Position numbers and translations under genes: made by a program | Notes under the pieces: model-generated | Told to the model about the DNA's origin: nothing | Database searches by the model: none | Seen by the model: the letters and a program-made list of their open reading frames with translations, nothing else | Assembly: GCA_018267135.1 (NCBI GenBank) | Contig: JAFDZA010000010.1 | Coordinates: 1-64,000, forward strand | Reading direction: 5' to 3' | DNA: 64,000 nucleotides | From: Bacteroidota bacterium | GTDB taxonomy: Bacteria > Bacteroidota > Bacteroidia > Cytophagales > Cyclobacteriaceae | In this document: in pieces, positions 43,330-52,174 of the stretch | Numbering within the stretch: the stretch's first letter is position 1 | Layout of the letters: each line of letters starts with the position of its first letter

Positions 43330-43404
43330 AATTAATCCTTAACCCTAAAGCTATTAAATTATCGGTAGCCCCTTCTACGATAATAAACAATTACGGCAGA
43401 ACCG

Positions 43405-43412
43405 TATCTTTG
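43405..43412 (+). promoter_or_regulatory. -7 box of the GATase/ATP-grasp operon
   Basis: TATCTTTG, an exact TANNTTTG match, 15 nt upstream of the 43428 start. No clear -33 element. Confidence 0.45.
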
Positions 43413-43427
43413 CCCAGCCGGTGATAG

Positions 43428-44246
43428 ATGAAAATAGCAATTCTCGATTTATATGATGGCGAACCTAATGAAGGTATGCGCTGCATCGTTGATCTGATTG
43501 AAAAATTTAAGTCAGACGAATCCATTCCTATACAATACGAAATTTTTGATGTTCGATTGAAAGGACAAATCGCTGCTATCCATTTTGATGCCTTCATTTC
43601 TTCGGGTGGGCCCGGAAGCCCTCTCACCAGCGAGGGCACTGAATGGGAGCGAAATTATTTCGGCTTGATGGATTCTATTCTGAAATACAACCGGGAAAAT
43701 CCTACCCGGCCCAAGCCCGTTTTTTTAATTTGCCATTCTATCCAGATTTTCTGCCGGTATTACGACTTGGCCAAAGTAACCAAAAGAAAAAGTACTTCGT
43801 TCGGTGTCATGTCAGTACACCAAACCAAGGCCGGCAAACAAGATTCCTTTCTGCATGGCCTCAGCGATCCGTTCTATGCCATAGACTCGCGCGATTACCA
43901 AATCGTGCAGCCCGATATCCAGAAAATACAGGCAACCGGAGGAAATATTCTCTGTATTGAAAAAGAACGACCGCTCATTCCTTACGAACGGGCCGTTATG
44001 GCCATTCGGTTTAGCAATGCTATTTTTGGTACTCAGTTTCATCCGGAAGTCGACAGCGATGGTATGCACAAATATCTGCTACGCAACGATAAGAAAGAAC
44101 TGGTGGTAAGCCGGCATGGTGAAAAAAAATATCTTCAAATGCTGCAGATGCTGAACGACCCCGATAAAATTAAACTCACTCAGCATACAGTGTTGCCTCA
44201 GTTTTTACGCTATGCAGCCCGCCTACACCAGCAAATCACATTATGA
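43428..44246 (+). CDS. Class I glutamine amidotransferase (GMP-synthase-like)
   Basis: A 272-residue protein with a complete GATase triad: Cys102 in the nucleophile elbow (FLICHSIQ, unlike the usual GxCxGxQ), His205 and Glu207 (GTQFHPEVD). It would hydrolyse glutamine to supply ammonia. GMP synthetase itself lacks here its ATPase half, so this is a stand-alone subunit. Its stop overlaps the next start (ATGA), and the neighbour looks like an ATP-grasp ligase; together they may form a glutamine-dependent amide- or amine-forming enzyme. A gamma-glutamyl hydrolase role is the alternative. Confidence 0.85.
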   Translation: MKIAILDLYDGEPNEGMRCIVDLIEKFKSDESIPIQYEIFDVRLKGQIAAIHFDAFISSGGPGSPLTSEGTEWERNYFGLMDSILKYNRENPTRPKPVFLICHSIQIFCRYYDLAKVTKRKSTSFGVMSVHQTKAGKQDSFLHGLSDPFYAIDSRDYQIVQPDIQKIQATGGNILCIEKERPLIPYERAVMAIRFSNAIFGTQFHPEVDSDGMHKYLLRNDKKELVVSRHGEKKYLQMLQMLNDPDKIKLTQHTVLPQFLRYAARLHQQITL

Positions 44247-45439
44247 TTTCTTCTGCCCGTACCCGGTATAATGCTTCTTTCTCCGAAAAAAAATATTTGC
44301 ATTTTTTAGCCGATCTCAACCAATCCCTTCAAACCACTATTCCTTTTCGGGTGGCCGAAAGCCCGGTATTTGTTGGCCGCGATTTAAAACAAAAGCTGAT
44401 GTCTGCTTCCCGTCAGATTATAGATTTCATTGTTCGCGATGATTTTAAAAAATTAACCGAGCGGGCCATTCCGCAAAAATTAAACGTACCGAATGAAACC
44501 CGGCACACTTTATTTCTGGCGTTAGATTTTGCTGTTGTAAAAGACCAAGCCGGTGCATTAGCTCCTCAACTAATCGAGATGCAGGGGTTTCCTTCCTTGT
44601 TTGGCTGGCAAGATTTTCTGGCCGATAAGTACCGCGAGCATTTTTCTATTCCTGAAAATTACCACAACCATTTTCATCTATCGAACGAATCCTACCGGGG
44701 TGTGTTAAAAAATAATTTACTTCATGGCCACGATCCAGAAAACGTAGTATTGCTGGAAATAGAGCCTCTCAAACAAAATACGGCTGTTGATTTTATCTTG
44801 ACCGAAAAGATAACGGGTATTGCACCCGTTGACATTGCCAGCGTAGAACGGGAAGGACGATTTCTTTTTTACCGGAAAAATGGAAAAAAGATTCCGATTA
44901 AACGGATCTACAATCGAGTCATTTTTGATGAACTTGTTAAGCGAACTGATCTGCAGCTTCACTTTAACTTAACTGAAAATGTAGAGGTAGAATGGGCCGG
45001 GCACCCCAATTGGTTTTTTCGCATCAGCAAATTTACCATGCCATTCATTAAAAGTCCGTTCATTCCGGAATGTAAATTTTTAAGTGACTTCCCCTCATTT
45101 CCGGCCGACTTAGAAAATTATGTATTAAAGCCGTTGTTTTCATTTTCAGGAGCAGGCGTTATTTTTCATGTATCATTGTCTGATCTTGAGTCGATCCCTG
45201 TTTCTGAGCGAAAAAATTTTTTACTGCAACGCAAAATACAATACGAGTCGGTTATTCAGGCTCCGGATGGATTAGTTAAAACCGAGATCCGATTACTTTT
45301 CATTTGGGAAGAGGATCAGCCCCGGCCAGTATTGGTAACCAACTTAGCCCGTCTAAGCCGGGGTGAAATGATCGGAGTAAAGTTTAATAAAGATAAAACC
45401 TGGGTAGGCGGATCAGTCTGCTTTTTTGAGCCCGACTAA
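44243..45439 (+). CDS. ATP-grasp-like protein, partner of the GATase
   Basis: A 398-residue soluble protein. The middle-late segment KRIYNRVIFDELV and ENYVLKPLFSFSGAGVIFHV recall an ATP-grasp core (Lys for ATP, Gly-rich loop), and LLQRKIQYE with the late TEIRLLFIWEE and TNLARLSRG fit a metal/ATP site. I could not assign a family, and the core may be permuted. It overlaps the GATase gene by 4 nt, so they are a translational pair and probably act on one substrate: amide, ester or peptide-bond formation fed by ammonia. Its stop overlaps the convergent prmC stop by 4 nt. Confidence 0.6.
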   Translation: MISSARTRYNASFSEKKYLHFLADLNQSLQTTIPFRVAESPVFVGRDLKQKLMSASRQIIDFIVRDDFKKLTERAIPQKLNVPNETRHTLFLALDFAVVKDQAGALAPQLIEMQGFPSLFGWQDFLADKYREHFSIPENYHNHFHLSNESYRGVLKNNLLHGHDPENVVLLEIEPLKQNTAVDFILTEKITGIAPVDIASVEREGRFLFYRKNGKKIPIKRIYNRVIFDELVKRTDLQLHFNLTENVEVEWAGHPNWFFRISKFTMPFIKSPFIPECKFLSDFPSFPADLENYVLKPLFSFSGAGVIFHVSLSDLESIPVSERKNFLLQRKIQYESVIQAPDGLVKTEIRLLFIWEEDQPRPVLVTNLARLSRGEMIGVKFNKDKTWVGGSVCFFEPD

Positions 45440-46275
45440 TACCGTTGAGCTACAACCACTCTGTTTTTTCCATCGAGGTCTTTTACCATTTTTATATTTA
45501 CAAACCCCCGGTGCTCAAATATTTTTTTTACCTCTTCTCCCAGTCGTTCGTTTATTTCCACAAAAATTTTTCCACCGGGTTTCAAAAGTTGATTGCTCTT
45601 TTCGGCTATGGCTTTATAAAACAACAAGGGGTTTTCATCAGGAACAAATAATGCCCGATGAGGTTCGTACTGCCAGACATTTTCTTTCATCTGTCTTTTT
45701 TCTGATTGAGCAATGTAAGGTGGGTTGCTCACCAGAATATCCACCGGTTCTATATCAAACGGGTCGGTTAAAAAATCAGCATGAAAAAACTGAATCGTTG
45801 CACCTAATTTTTGTGCATTATGTTGGGCTGTTTGTAACGCTTCTGCACTCACCTCTAAAGCATGTACTTTAGCCTGTGGCATTTCTAACTTCAGCGTAAT
45901 GGCGATACAGCCGCTGCCGGTGCCCACATCTAAAATAGTAGGCGAGTGGTTGGATTCTTTCATGATCTCATACACCAATAATTCAGTTTCGGGGCGCGGT
46001 ATCAGCACCGAAGGGTTAACCAAAAAAATCCGGCTAAAAAAATGAGTATAGCCCAACACATACTGAACTGGTTCGTGTTTGTTTAGCCTGGAAATAAAGG
46101 GAGAAAAATCTTTTGGCTCAATTTCCTTTCCTGCTAAAATAGCAGTTAATGAAAGTCCGTGAAAATGATCTATCAGCAGCAAAGCTACTGCCTGTGCTTC
46201 ATCGCGGTCTAAGGCATTGAGTGACGACCGGATCGAATCAAAAACAATTTTGGAATTCGTTTTCTTCTCATTCAT
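45436..46275 (-). CDS. prmC: Peptide chain release factor N5-glutamine methyltransferase
   Basis: A 279-residue SAM enzyme that methylates the GGQ glutamine of release factors. The helical N-domain is followed by the SAM motif DVGTGSGC (116-123) and the catalytic NPPY (184-187, VSNPPYIAQSEK). The length is normal. It diverges from ribD with a 23-nt gap. Confidence 0.95.
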   Translation of the reverse strand: MNEKKTNSKIVFDSIRSSLNALDRDEAQAVALLLIDHFHGLSLTAILAGKEIEPKDFSPFISRLNKHEPVQYVLGYTHFFSRIFLVNPSVLIPRPETELLVYEIMKESNHSPTILDVGTGSGCIAITLKLEMPQAKVHALEVSAEALQTAQHNAQKLGATIQFFHADFLTDPFDIEPVDILVSNPPYIAQSEKRQMKENVWQYEPHRALFVPDENPLLFYKAIAEKSNQLLKPGGKIFVEINERLGEEVKKIFEHRGFVNIKMVKDLDGKNRVVVAQRY

Positions 46276-46298
46276 CTTTGCAATGATAACAAAAGCCC

Positions 46299-47321
46299 AT
46301 GATACCTGATGAGTTTTTTATGCAGCGAGCATTAGAACTGGCCCGGCTTGGCATTGGGGATGTAAGCCCTAACCCGCGGGTAGGCTGTGTGGTAGTTTAT
46401 GATCATAAAATAATAGGAGAAGGCTGGCACAAAAAATGGGGCGAAGCCCATGCCGAAGTAAACGCCCTGGCGTCTGTTAAAGATAAAGCGCTTTTAAAAG
46501 AGAGCACTGTTTATGTAAATCTTGAGCCTTGCTCGCATACCGGCAAAACGCCTCCGTGTGCCGATTTATTAATTCAGCATCAGGTAAAAAAGGTAGTGAT
46601 TGCCAATGTGGACACCAACCCGCTGGTAGCCGGCAACGGAATAAAAAAATTGGCAGAGGCAGGCATTGAAATAACTTCGGGCGTGATGGAAAAAGAAGGG
46701 CGCGAATTAAATAAACGTTTTTTTACTTTCCTCGAAAAACAACGGCCTTATATCATCTTGAAGTGGGCCCAAACGGCTGATGGGTTTATCGCTCAAAAAA
46801 ATTTTGAATCGAAATGGATCAGTAATGATTTATCGAGGGTGTTAGTACACCGGTGGCGGGCGGAAGAAGAGGCTGTTTTAGTAGGCACAAAAACGGCCTC
46901 GCACGATAACCCCGGCCTTACTGTTCGCCATTGGTCGGGCCGTAACCCGGTGCGTATTGTTATTGATCGGTTCTTAAGATTAAGCCCGCACTTGCAGCTC
47001 TTCGATCAAACAAGTAAAACCATTTGTTACAACGTACTGAAACATGAGGAGCACCCGAATTTAATTTTTGTTCGACTCGATGAAGCTAATTTTATAGGCC
47101 AACTAGTAAAAGATTTAGCCAGGCAAAAAATACAGTCGGTAATAGTGGAAGGTGGGGCGCAAACGCTTCAAGGGTTTTTGGATACTGGTTTTTGGGATGA
47201 GGCCCGCATCTTTACTTCTCCACGCACTTTTGGAACGGGCATAGCCGCTCCTTCTATCCGTGGCAGGGTGGTAGAAGAATTAAAAATAGAAAACGATACT
47301 TTGAAAATAATTTTTCCTTAA
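46299..47321 (+). CDS. ribD: Bifunctional riboflavin biosynthesis deaminase/reductase
   Basis: A 340-residue enzyme carrying out deamination and reduction of the GTP-derived pyrimidine on the way to riboflavin. The deaminase part (about 1-145) has zinc ligands His51, Cys78 and Cys87 and catalytic Glu53 (HAEVNALA; EPCSHTGKTPPC). The reductase part (about 150-340) opens with ILKWAQTADGFIA. The promoter must lie in the short gap shared with prmC. No other rib genes are in the window and no FMN riboswitch is present upstream (23 nt only). Confidence 0.95.
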   Translation: MIPDEFFMQRALELARLGIGDVSPNPRVGCVVVYDHKIIGEGWHKKWGEAHAEVNALASVKDKALLKESTVYVNLEPCSHTGKTPPCADLLIQHQVKKVVIANVDTNPLVAGNGIKKLAEAGIEITSGVMEKEGRELNKRFFTFLEKQRPYIILKWAQTADGFIAQKNFESKWISNDLSRVLVHRWRAEEEAVLVGTKTASHDNPGLTVRHWSGRNPVRIVIDRFLRLSPHLQLFDQTSKTICYNVLKHEEHPNLIFVRLDEANFIGQLVKDLARQKIQSVIVEGGAQTLQGFLDTGFWDEARIFTSPRTFGTGIAAPSIRGRVVEELKIENDTLKIIFP

Positions 47322-47361
47322 ACTCGTTTCGGGCGCACTTGATTGTGAGGGTGCTTACCTG

Positions 47362-48219
47362 CTACACCCGCTCAAGTACTTTTTCTATCAGATTTTCGAT
47401 AATCCGGTTAGCATTTTTAGCAAACTTATTTTTGATTCGGTTGGCTAAAATGGCGCTGATGCTGACGGCTTCATGCCCGAGCAAGCGGGACAAGGCATAG
47501 TAGCCGGCTGTTTCCATTTCAAAATTAGAAAGCCAGAAATCATTTTTGTGATAATAACTTAAGTCTTCGAGCAAGTGGGGCAGCCGTGTTTCCACCCGTA
47601 GCGAGCGGCCCTGCGGTGCATAAAACCCCGGAGTAGTAACGGTGTTTCCTTTCAGCATATCAAACCCCACCGTGCGAAGAAGTTCTTCTGATCCTTTTAC
47701 CACATAGGGCATAAAGGGGAGTTTTATTTTCTTTTGCAAGTCGTGTGCCAGGCCAGCCTCATCGTCATTCATCGGCAGGTCATAAAAATTCATCAGCGCA
47801 TCAAAGCCCACCGCATACTCGCTTACCAGCGAAGTACCCACAGCAATATCTTCCTGCAAAGCACCTGCGGTGCCGATCCGAATTATCTTCAGTTTTTTTT
47901 TGCGCTGTTTGGGCTCGCGGGTTTTTAAATCAACATTTACTAAGGCATCAAGTTCATTAAAAAAAATTTCCACATTATCGGTACCTATTCCGGTGCTGAT
48001 CACGGTAATTTTTTTGTTTTTATAGTGTCCGGTATGTGTAATAAACTCCCGCTTGTTCATTTCAAAATCAATGTCATCAAAAAACTGGCTCACTACATAA
48101 ACCCGGCTGGGGTCGCCTACGGCTATGATGGTATCGCTGATATGTTTAGGCAATAAATTGAGATGATAAACGCTGCCATCGGCATTCAGTATTAAATCGG
48201 CTTCAGAGATTTTAGGCAT
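47362..48219 (-). CDS. Nucleoside phosphorylase (uridine phosphorylase-like)
   Basis: A 285-residue PNP/UDP family enzyme that splits a nucleoside with phosphate for base salvage. Family motifs: IIAVGDPSRVYVV (phosphate site), STGIGTDNVEIF and IRIGTAGALQEDIAVGT, with FEMETAGYYALSRLLG near the end for ribose binding. It starts 2 nt after the kmo stop on the same strand, so it is the third gene of the kynU-kmo run; no functional link is obvious. Confidence 0.9.
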   Translation of the reverse strand: MPKISEADLILNADGSVYHLNLLPKHISDTIIAVGDPSRVYVVSQFFDDIDFEMNKREFITHTGHYKNKKITVISTGIGTDNVEIFFNELDALVNVDLKTREPKQRKKKLKIIRIGTAGALQEDIAVGTSLVSEYAVGFDALMNFYDLPMNDDEAGLAHDLQKKIKLPFMPYVVKGSEELLRTVGFDMLKGNTVTTPGFYAPQGRSLRVETRLPHLLEDLSYYHKNDFWLSNFEMETAGYYALSRLLGHEAVSISAILANRIKNKFAKNANRIIENLIEKVLERV

Positions 48220-48221
48220 AC

Positions 48222-49559
48222 TTACAATTTACTGACTATCGCTTCAAAATCCAACGACATCCAGTTGGTTTTTATACCTGGTATTTGCATCACTTCATCC
48301 ATAATCTGTTTTTGTTTTTGGCCTATTCGTTGGGCTTCAGCATAGCTAATGTCTTCATAAAAGGTAACCATCGAGTAGAGCGGAATCCATTTCTGCGGAT
48401 ATAACTCGTGTAATCTGGCTTCCATTTTTTTACGCAATAAAAAATCATCATTGGCTACCAGATCGCGCATTTCTATAAAATTATCTAATGCCAAGTCGGC
48501 TATGGCATCGGTGTGAGGTTTGCGCATTTGTTGAAATTGGGAAAACATCCGGGGCCAATCATTAGTGTGGTCTGCCAGCAGTTGATTAAAAACGCGAGCA
48601 TCTTCAAAGCCGGCATTCATTCCTTGTCCAAAAAACGGCACAATGGCGTGGGCCGCATCGCCTATCAACATCGTTTTATTTTTGGCCCATGGAAAACATT
48701 TTACGGTAACCAGCGAGGAGGGTGAAACACTCATAAAATCAGCGGCAGCACCCGGCATCAGGACGTACGCATCAGGGAACGTTTCTTTTAAGAAAAGATC
48801 AACCTCTTGTTTTGTTTTCAAGGCGCTGAATGAACGAGTTCCTTCAAACGGAAAAAACAATGTACCGGTAAAACTTCCGTCCGGATTAGGAAGTGCTATC
48901 AGCATAAAACTTTCGCGAGGCCAGATGTGAAGGGTATTTTTTTCTAACTGAAACCTTCCGTCCGCATCGGCCGGAATAAGTAATTCTTTATACCCGTGTG
49001 CAATATAGTTTTGCTCATAGTTAAACCGGTCGGTTATCTGCATAGAACTACGCACAGCCGAGAAAGCGCCATCCGCACCCACGATGGCATCGAACGAAAG
49101 AAGCTGAGGGTATGAGGTAGCAGGTTGCAAGGTAAGTGTGGTGGTATCAAAATCAACCGAAACAATTCGCTGATTAAAATAAAATTCTACACCCAGCGAT
49201 TCAGCATAATTCATCAACACAATGTTGAGGTTGCTGCGCGAAACTGAATTAATATATTGTCCTTTTTTTCCGTACGGCTGAAAAGTGAGTTGCCCGTTTT
49301 TATCGTGCATAGTACGGCCGTGCATGGGGATCGCTACTTTTTTTAACTCTTCGGCTAGCCCTACTTCTTCCAGCGCCCGAAGCCCCCGGTTGCTTAGTGC
49401 CAGATTAATAGAGCGGCCGCGGTCGTTCGTGGCTTGGCGCATATCGAGCCTGCGTTCAAAAACAGAAACCTTATACCCGTGCTTAATCAGGTAGATGGAT
49501 AGCAGCGAGCCAACCAAACCAGCCCCGGCAATAGCGATGTGTTGTTTAACGGATGGCAT
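48222..49559 (-). CDS. kmo: Kynurenine 3-monooxygenase
   Basis: A 445-residue FAD hydroxylase converting kynurenine to 3-hydroxykynurenine with NADPH and oxygen. FAD motif AGAGLVGSLL (11-20); second motif DAIVGADGAFSAVR; third motif LIGDAAHAIVPFFGQGMNAGFED. A hydrophobic C-terminal membrane anchor as in eukaryotic KMO is absent. The start at 49559 (MPSVKQHIAIAG) is chosen over 49595 because the latter extends 36 nt further into kynU. The chosen start overlaps kynU by 14 nt, so translation is coupled. Confidence 0.95.
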   Translation of the reverse strand: MPSVKQHIAIAGAGLVGSLLSIYLIKHGYKVSVFERRLDMRQATNDRGRSINLALSNRGLRALEEVGLAEELKKVAIPMHGRTMHDKNGQLTFQPYGKKGQYINSVSRSNLNIVLMNYAESLGVEFYFNQRIVSVDFDTTTLTLQPATSYPQLLSFDAIVGADGAFSAVRSSMQITDRFNYEQNYIAHGYKELLIPADADGRFQLEKNTLHIWPRESFMLIALPNPDGSFTGTLFFPFEGTRSFSALKTKQEVDLFLKETFPDAYVLMPGAAADFMSVSPSSLVTVKCFPWAKNKTMLIGDAAHAIVPFFGQGMNAGFEDARVFNQLLADHTNDWPRMFSQFQQMRKPHTDAIADLALDNFIEMRDLVANDDFLLRKKMEARLHELYPQKWIPLYSMVTFYEDISYAEAQRIGQKQKQIMDEVMQIPGIKTNWMSLDFEAIVSKL

Positions 49560-50814
49560 TTTTAAAAATCTCTGCAAACATAAAAACTTCTTCAAAGGTA
49601 TTATACAAAGGCACGGGAGCCACGCGGATTACTCCCGGCTCGCGCCAATCGGCTATTACTCCGGCTTGCGTAAGACGATCGAATATTTTTTTACCATTTT
49701 TTTTCATCAGCAGCGAAAGTTGGCAGCCTCGTGCCTGAGGGTTGGATGGAGTAATAATGGAAAAATGATTTTCAAAATGTGGAATCGATTTCAATAGATA
49801 TTCCAGATAGCCGGTAAGATTCAAGCTTTTTTTGCGGAGCGCTGGCATGCCTACTTCTTCAAAAATTTTTAATGATGCCAGCTGAGCAGCGCCTGATAGT
49901 ATCGGGAAATTAGAAAGCTGCCAGCCATCTGCGCCCGGCATGGGTCGAAATCCCTTTTTCATTTGAAACCGTTCTTTCTCCGTATGCCCCCACCAACCGG
50001 CCAGCCGTGCAAGGGTATTATCTGCAGCATACTTTTCGTGAACAAATACTCCGGCCAGCCCACCCGGTCCCGAATTCAAATATTTGTACCCGCACCAAAC
50101 AGCAAAATCAACTTCGTCTTTGTGCAAATGCAGGGACACATTGCCTGCCGCATGAGCCAGATCAAACCCAACCATGGCTCCGGCCCGGTGGGCAGCTTGT
50201 GTAATTTTACGGATATCGAAAAACTGACCTGTATAATATTGTACACCCCCCAGCATAACGAGAGCTGTTTCATTTTTGTTTTCCGTTATCGATTTTAAAA
50301 TATCTTCTGTATGCAAAGTATATTCGCCCGGGCGGGGCGATAACTCGATGAGGGTGTGAGCCGGATTCAATCCATGAAATTTTATTTGCGACTCCACGGC
50401 ATATTGATCGGAAGAAAAAGCACCGGCTTCAGTTATAATCTTATACCTTTTTTCTGTAGGCCGGTAAAAAGAAGCCATCATCAAATGCAGGTTTACGGTA
50501 AGTTGGTTCATGGCAACCACTTCGCCCGGCTTGGCGCCTACTATTTTGGCTAATAATTTTTTGCTGAACTTATGATAATAAAGCCAGGGCCTGCGTGAAT
50601 GTAAATGCCCCTCTACTCCGAGTTTAGCCCAATCACTCAATTCTTCATCAACAATTTTTTTAGTTGCTTTCGGTTGAAGCCCGAGCGAATTGCCGGTAAA
50701 ATAAATGGCGGTTCGGTTATTCATTTTTGGAAACAGAAATTTTGACCGGAAGGATCGGAGAGGATCTTGCCTGTCTAATTTCCTTGCAAAGGAGAGCGAG
50801 GGTTCAAACTTCAT
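49546..50814 (-). CDS. kynU: Kynureninase
   Basis: A 422-residue PLP enzyme cleaving kynurenine or 3-hydroxykynurenine to (3-hydroxy)anthranilate and alanine. The PLP lysine is Lys244 (CGYKYLNSGPGG). YFTGNSLGLQP near the start and FDLAHAAGN (PLP Asp and His) are family signatures. It is the first gene of kynU-kmo-nucleoside phosphorylase. A TACCTTTG box lies 20 nt upstream. Confidence 0.96.
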   Translation of the reverse strand: MKFEPSLSFARKLDRQDPLRSFRSKFLFPKMNNRTAIYFTGNSLGLQPKATKKIVDEELSDWAKLGVEGHLHSRRPWLYYHKFSKKLLAKIVGAKPGEVVAMNQLTVNLHLMMASFYRPTEKRYKIITEAGAFSSDQYAVESQIKFHGLNPAHTLIELSPRPGEYTLHTEDILKSITENKNETALVMLGGVQYYTGQFFDIRKITQAAHRAGAMVGFDLAHAAGNVSLHLHKDEVDFAVWCGYKYLNSGPGGLAGVFVHEKYAADNTLARLAGWWGHTEKERFQMKKGFRPMPGADGWQLSNFPILSGAAQLASLKIFEEVGMPALRKKSLNLTGYLEYLLKSIPHFENHFSIITPSNPQARGCQLSLLMKKNGKKIFDRLTQAGVIADWREPGVIRVAPVPLYNTFEEVFMFAEIFKNAIR

Positions 50815-50833
50815 AAAGAAAAAGTATGGAGTT

Positions 50834-50841
50834 CAAAGGTA
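50834..50841 (-). promoter_or_regulatory. -7 box of the kynU promoter
   Basis: TACCTTTG on the minus strand, an exact TANNTTTG match, 19 nt upstream of the kynU ATG. It suggests kynU, kmo and the phosphorylase are transcribed from here, apart from the genes upstream. Confidence 0.45.
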
Positions 50842-50862
50842 TTTAAAAAACAGAACGTAGTA

Positions 50863-51468
50863 TTATTCTGTTTTTGTGGGTTTCTTTTTTCCTCCGCCAA
50901 TGGTTATCCCAACTTTGGCCGAAAAATAATTTCTATTGATGTAAGAAATTGAGGATTGCAGGGGGGTAATTTCAGGGCGTGCAAATGGATAAAAACTTGT
51001 GGTGGTTTGTTTAAAGGGGGGCATCCAATTGTATTCGATCATAATAGTGAGATGGTTGTAATCAAAACCCACACGAGGGAAAAATCCAAATTTTGTTTTC
51101 TCGGTTGTCGTTCCGCAGTCGCACAGCAGGCCGCTGCGGCTGCCATCATAAAAATTAAAAATCCCTACCCCCGCACCAACAAAAGTTCGGAACGGTTTGT
51201 TTAAAACATAGTATTGACTGGTAATACTCTGTGAAGTAATTACATCCTCAAAAAATGGAAGAGTTATCTCTGATTTGTAGCCTACCACAACGTTATTCGT
51301 AATGCGAAATGATGGTTCTATATATACTAATGATAACATTGGAGAATTGCCACTATTATAGAAATATCCAAGGCCACCACCTATACCCACTCTAAATTTT
51401 TTATATTCTTGAGAATAGCCATTAAAAATAGCCACCATCAACAACGTATAGAAAAGATACTTTTTCAT
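50863..51468 (-). CDS. Small outer-membrane beta-barrel protein
   Basis: A 201-residue protein with a signal peptide (1-19, ending NGYSQ) and a run of amphipathic strands rich in Gly and aromatic residues (FRVGIGGGLGYFYNSG, VGAGVGIFNFYDGS, FFPRVGFDYNHLTIMIEYNW). It fits an eight-stranded OmpA/OmpW-type barrel, but ends in a charged Lys-rich tail (GGGKKKPTKTE) rather than an aromatic residue. No function is recognised. It lies between kynU and the dioxygenase gene, and whether it has a role in kynurenine uptake is only a guess. Confidence 0.65.
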   Translation of the reverse strand: MKKYLFYTLLMVAIFNGYSQEYKKFRVGIGGGLGYFYNSGNSPMLSLVYIEPSFRITNNVVVGYKSEITLPFFEDVITSQSITSQYYVLNKPFRTFVGAGVGIFNFYDGSRSGLLCDCGTTTEKTKFGFFPRVGFDYNHLTIMIEYNWMPPFKQTTTSFYPFARPEITPLQSSISYINRNYFSAKVGITIGGGKKKPTKTE

Positions 51469-51483
51469 ACGGTTTTTATTTAA

Positions 51484-52014
51484 TCAAACAAACCGCGGAT
51501 CAGTTTCCATTACGGTGCCGCATTTTTTGCAGGTGCGCAATTCTTTTGATCCATAAAACTCCCGGAAGCGGGGCAGAAAATCTTTTTCAATATTATCGAG
51601 ATGGAAACGGTATTCGTGCAATTGGTTATTGCAGTTCTCACAAAACCAGATCAATCCATCTTGATAAATATTAGCCGAACGTTTACACTCAATCACAAGT
51701 CCAACCGAGTTAGCCGGGCGCTCGGGGCGGTGCGGGGTGTTGGCCGGAAGCAAAAACATTTCACCTTCCTTAATCGGAATATCCACCGCCTTGCCTTCTT
51801 CCTGTATCCGCACATTGATGTTGCCCTGCAATTGATAAAACAACTCTTCGGTTTGATTGAAGTGATAATCTTTTCGCGCGTTGGGCCCGCCCACGATCAT
51901 CACAATATAATCGCCTGCATCGGCATATAGATTTTTATTTCCCACCGGGGGTTTCAGCAAATCGCGGTTATCGCTGATCCATTGATTCAGATTAAAAGGT
52001 TTGCGGATAGCCAT
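51484..52014 (-). CDS. 3-hydroxyanthranilate 3,4-dioxygenase
   Basis: A 176-residue cupin that opens 3-hydroxyanthranilate to 2-amino-3-carboxymuconate semialdehyde. The catalytic Fe ligands are His51, Glu57 and His95, and a rubredoxin-like iron site is formed by Cys125, Cys128, Cys162 and Cys165. These positions equal those I recall for the Cupriavidus enzyme. The start at 52014 (MAIRKPFNLNQWI) is set by this alignment; the upstream ATG at 52068 is not like the family. It lies in the kynurenine group with kynU and kmo. Confidence 0.96.
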   Translation of the reverse strand: MAIRKPFNLNQWISDNRDLLKPPVGNKNLYADAGDYIVMIVGGPNARKDYHFNQTEELFYQLQGNINVRIQEEGKAVDIPIKEGEMFLLPANTPHRPERPANSVGLVIECKRSANIYQDGLIWFCENCNNQLHEYRFHLDNIEKDFLPRFREFYGSKELRTCKKCGTVMETDPRFV

Positions 52015-52174
52015 AATTATTTTTTTTTTAAATAGTTGAACGTTACAAGTATCTGAAAGGCAACTCAAATTTAATTCAAATTATGCAACAGGTGTATTAA
52101 CAAATGAAAACCAATAAAACGAAGGAAGTATTAAAACCGTATCAATAATTTTATTGAATAGAAAGCCATAACAT

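Noticed and set aside
46276..46298. FMN riboswitch before ribD
   Set aside because: The gap is 23 nt, far too short for the element.
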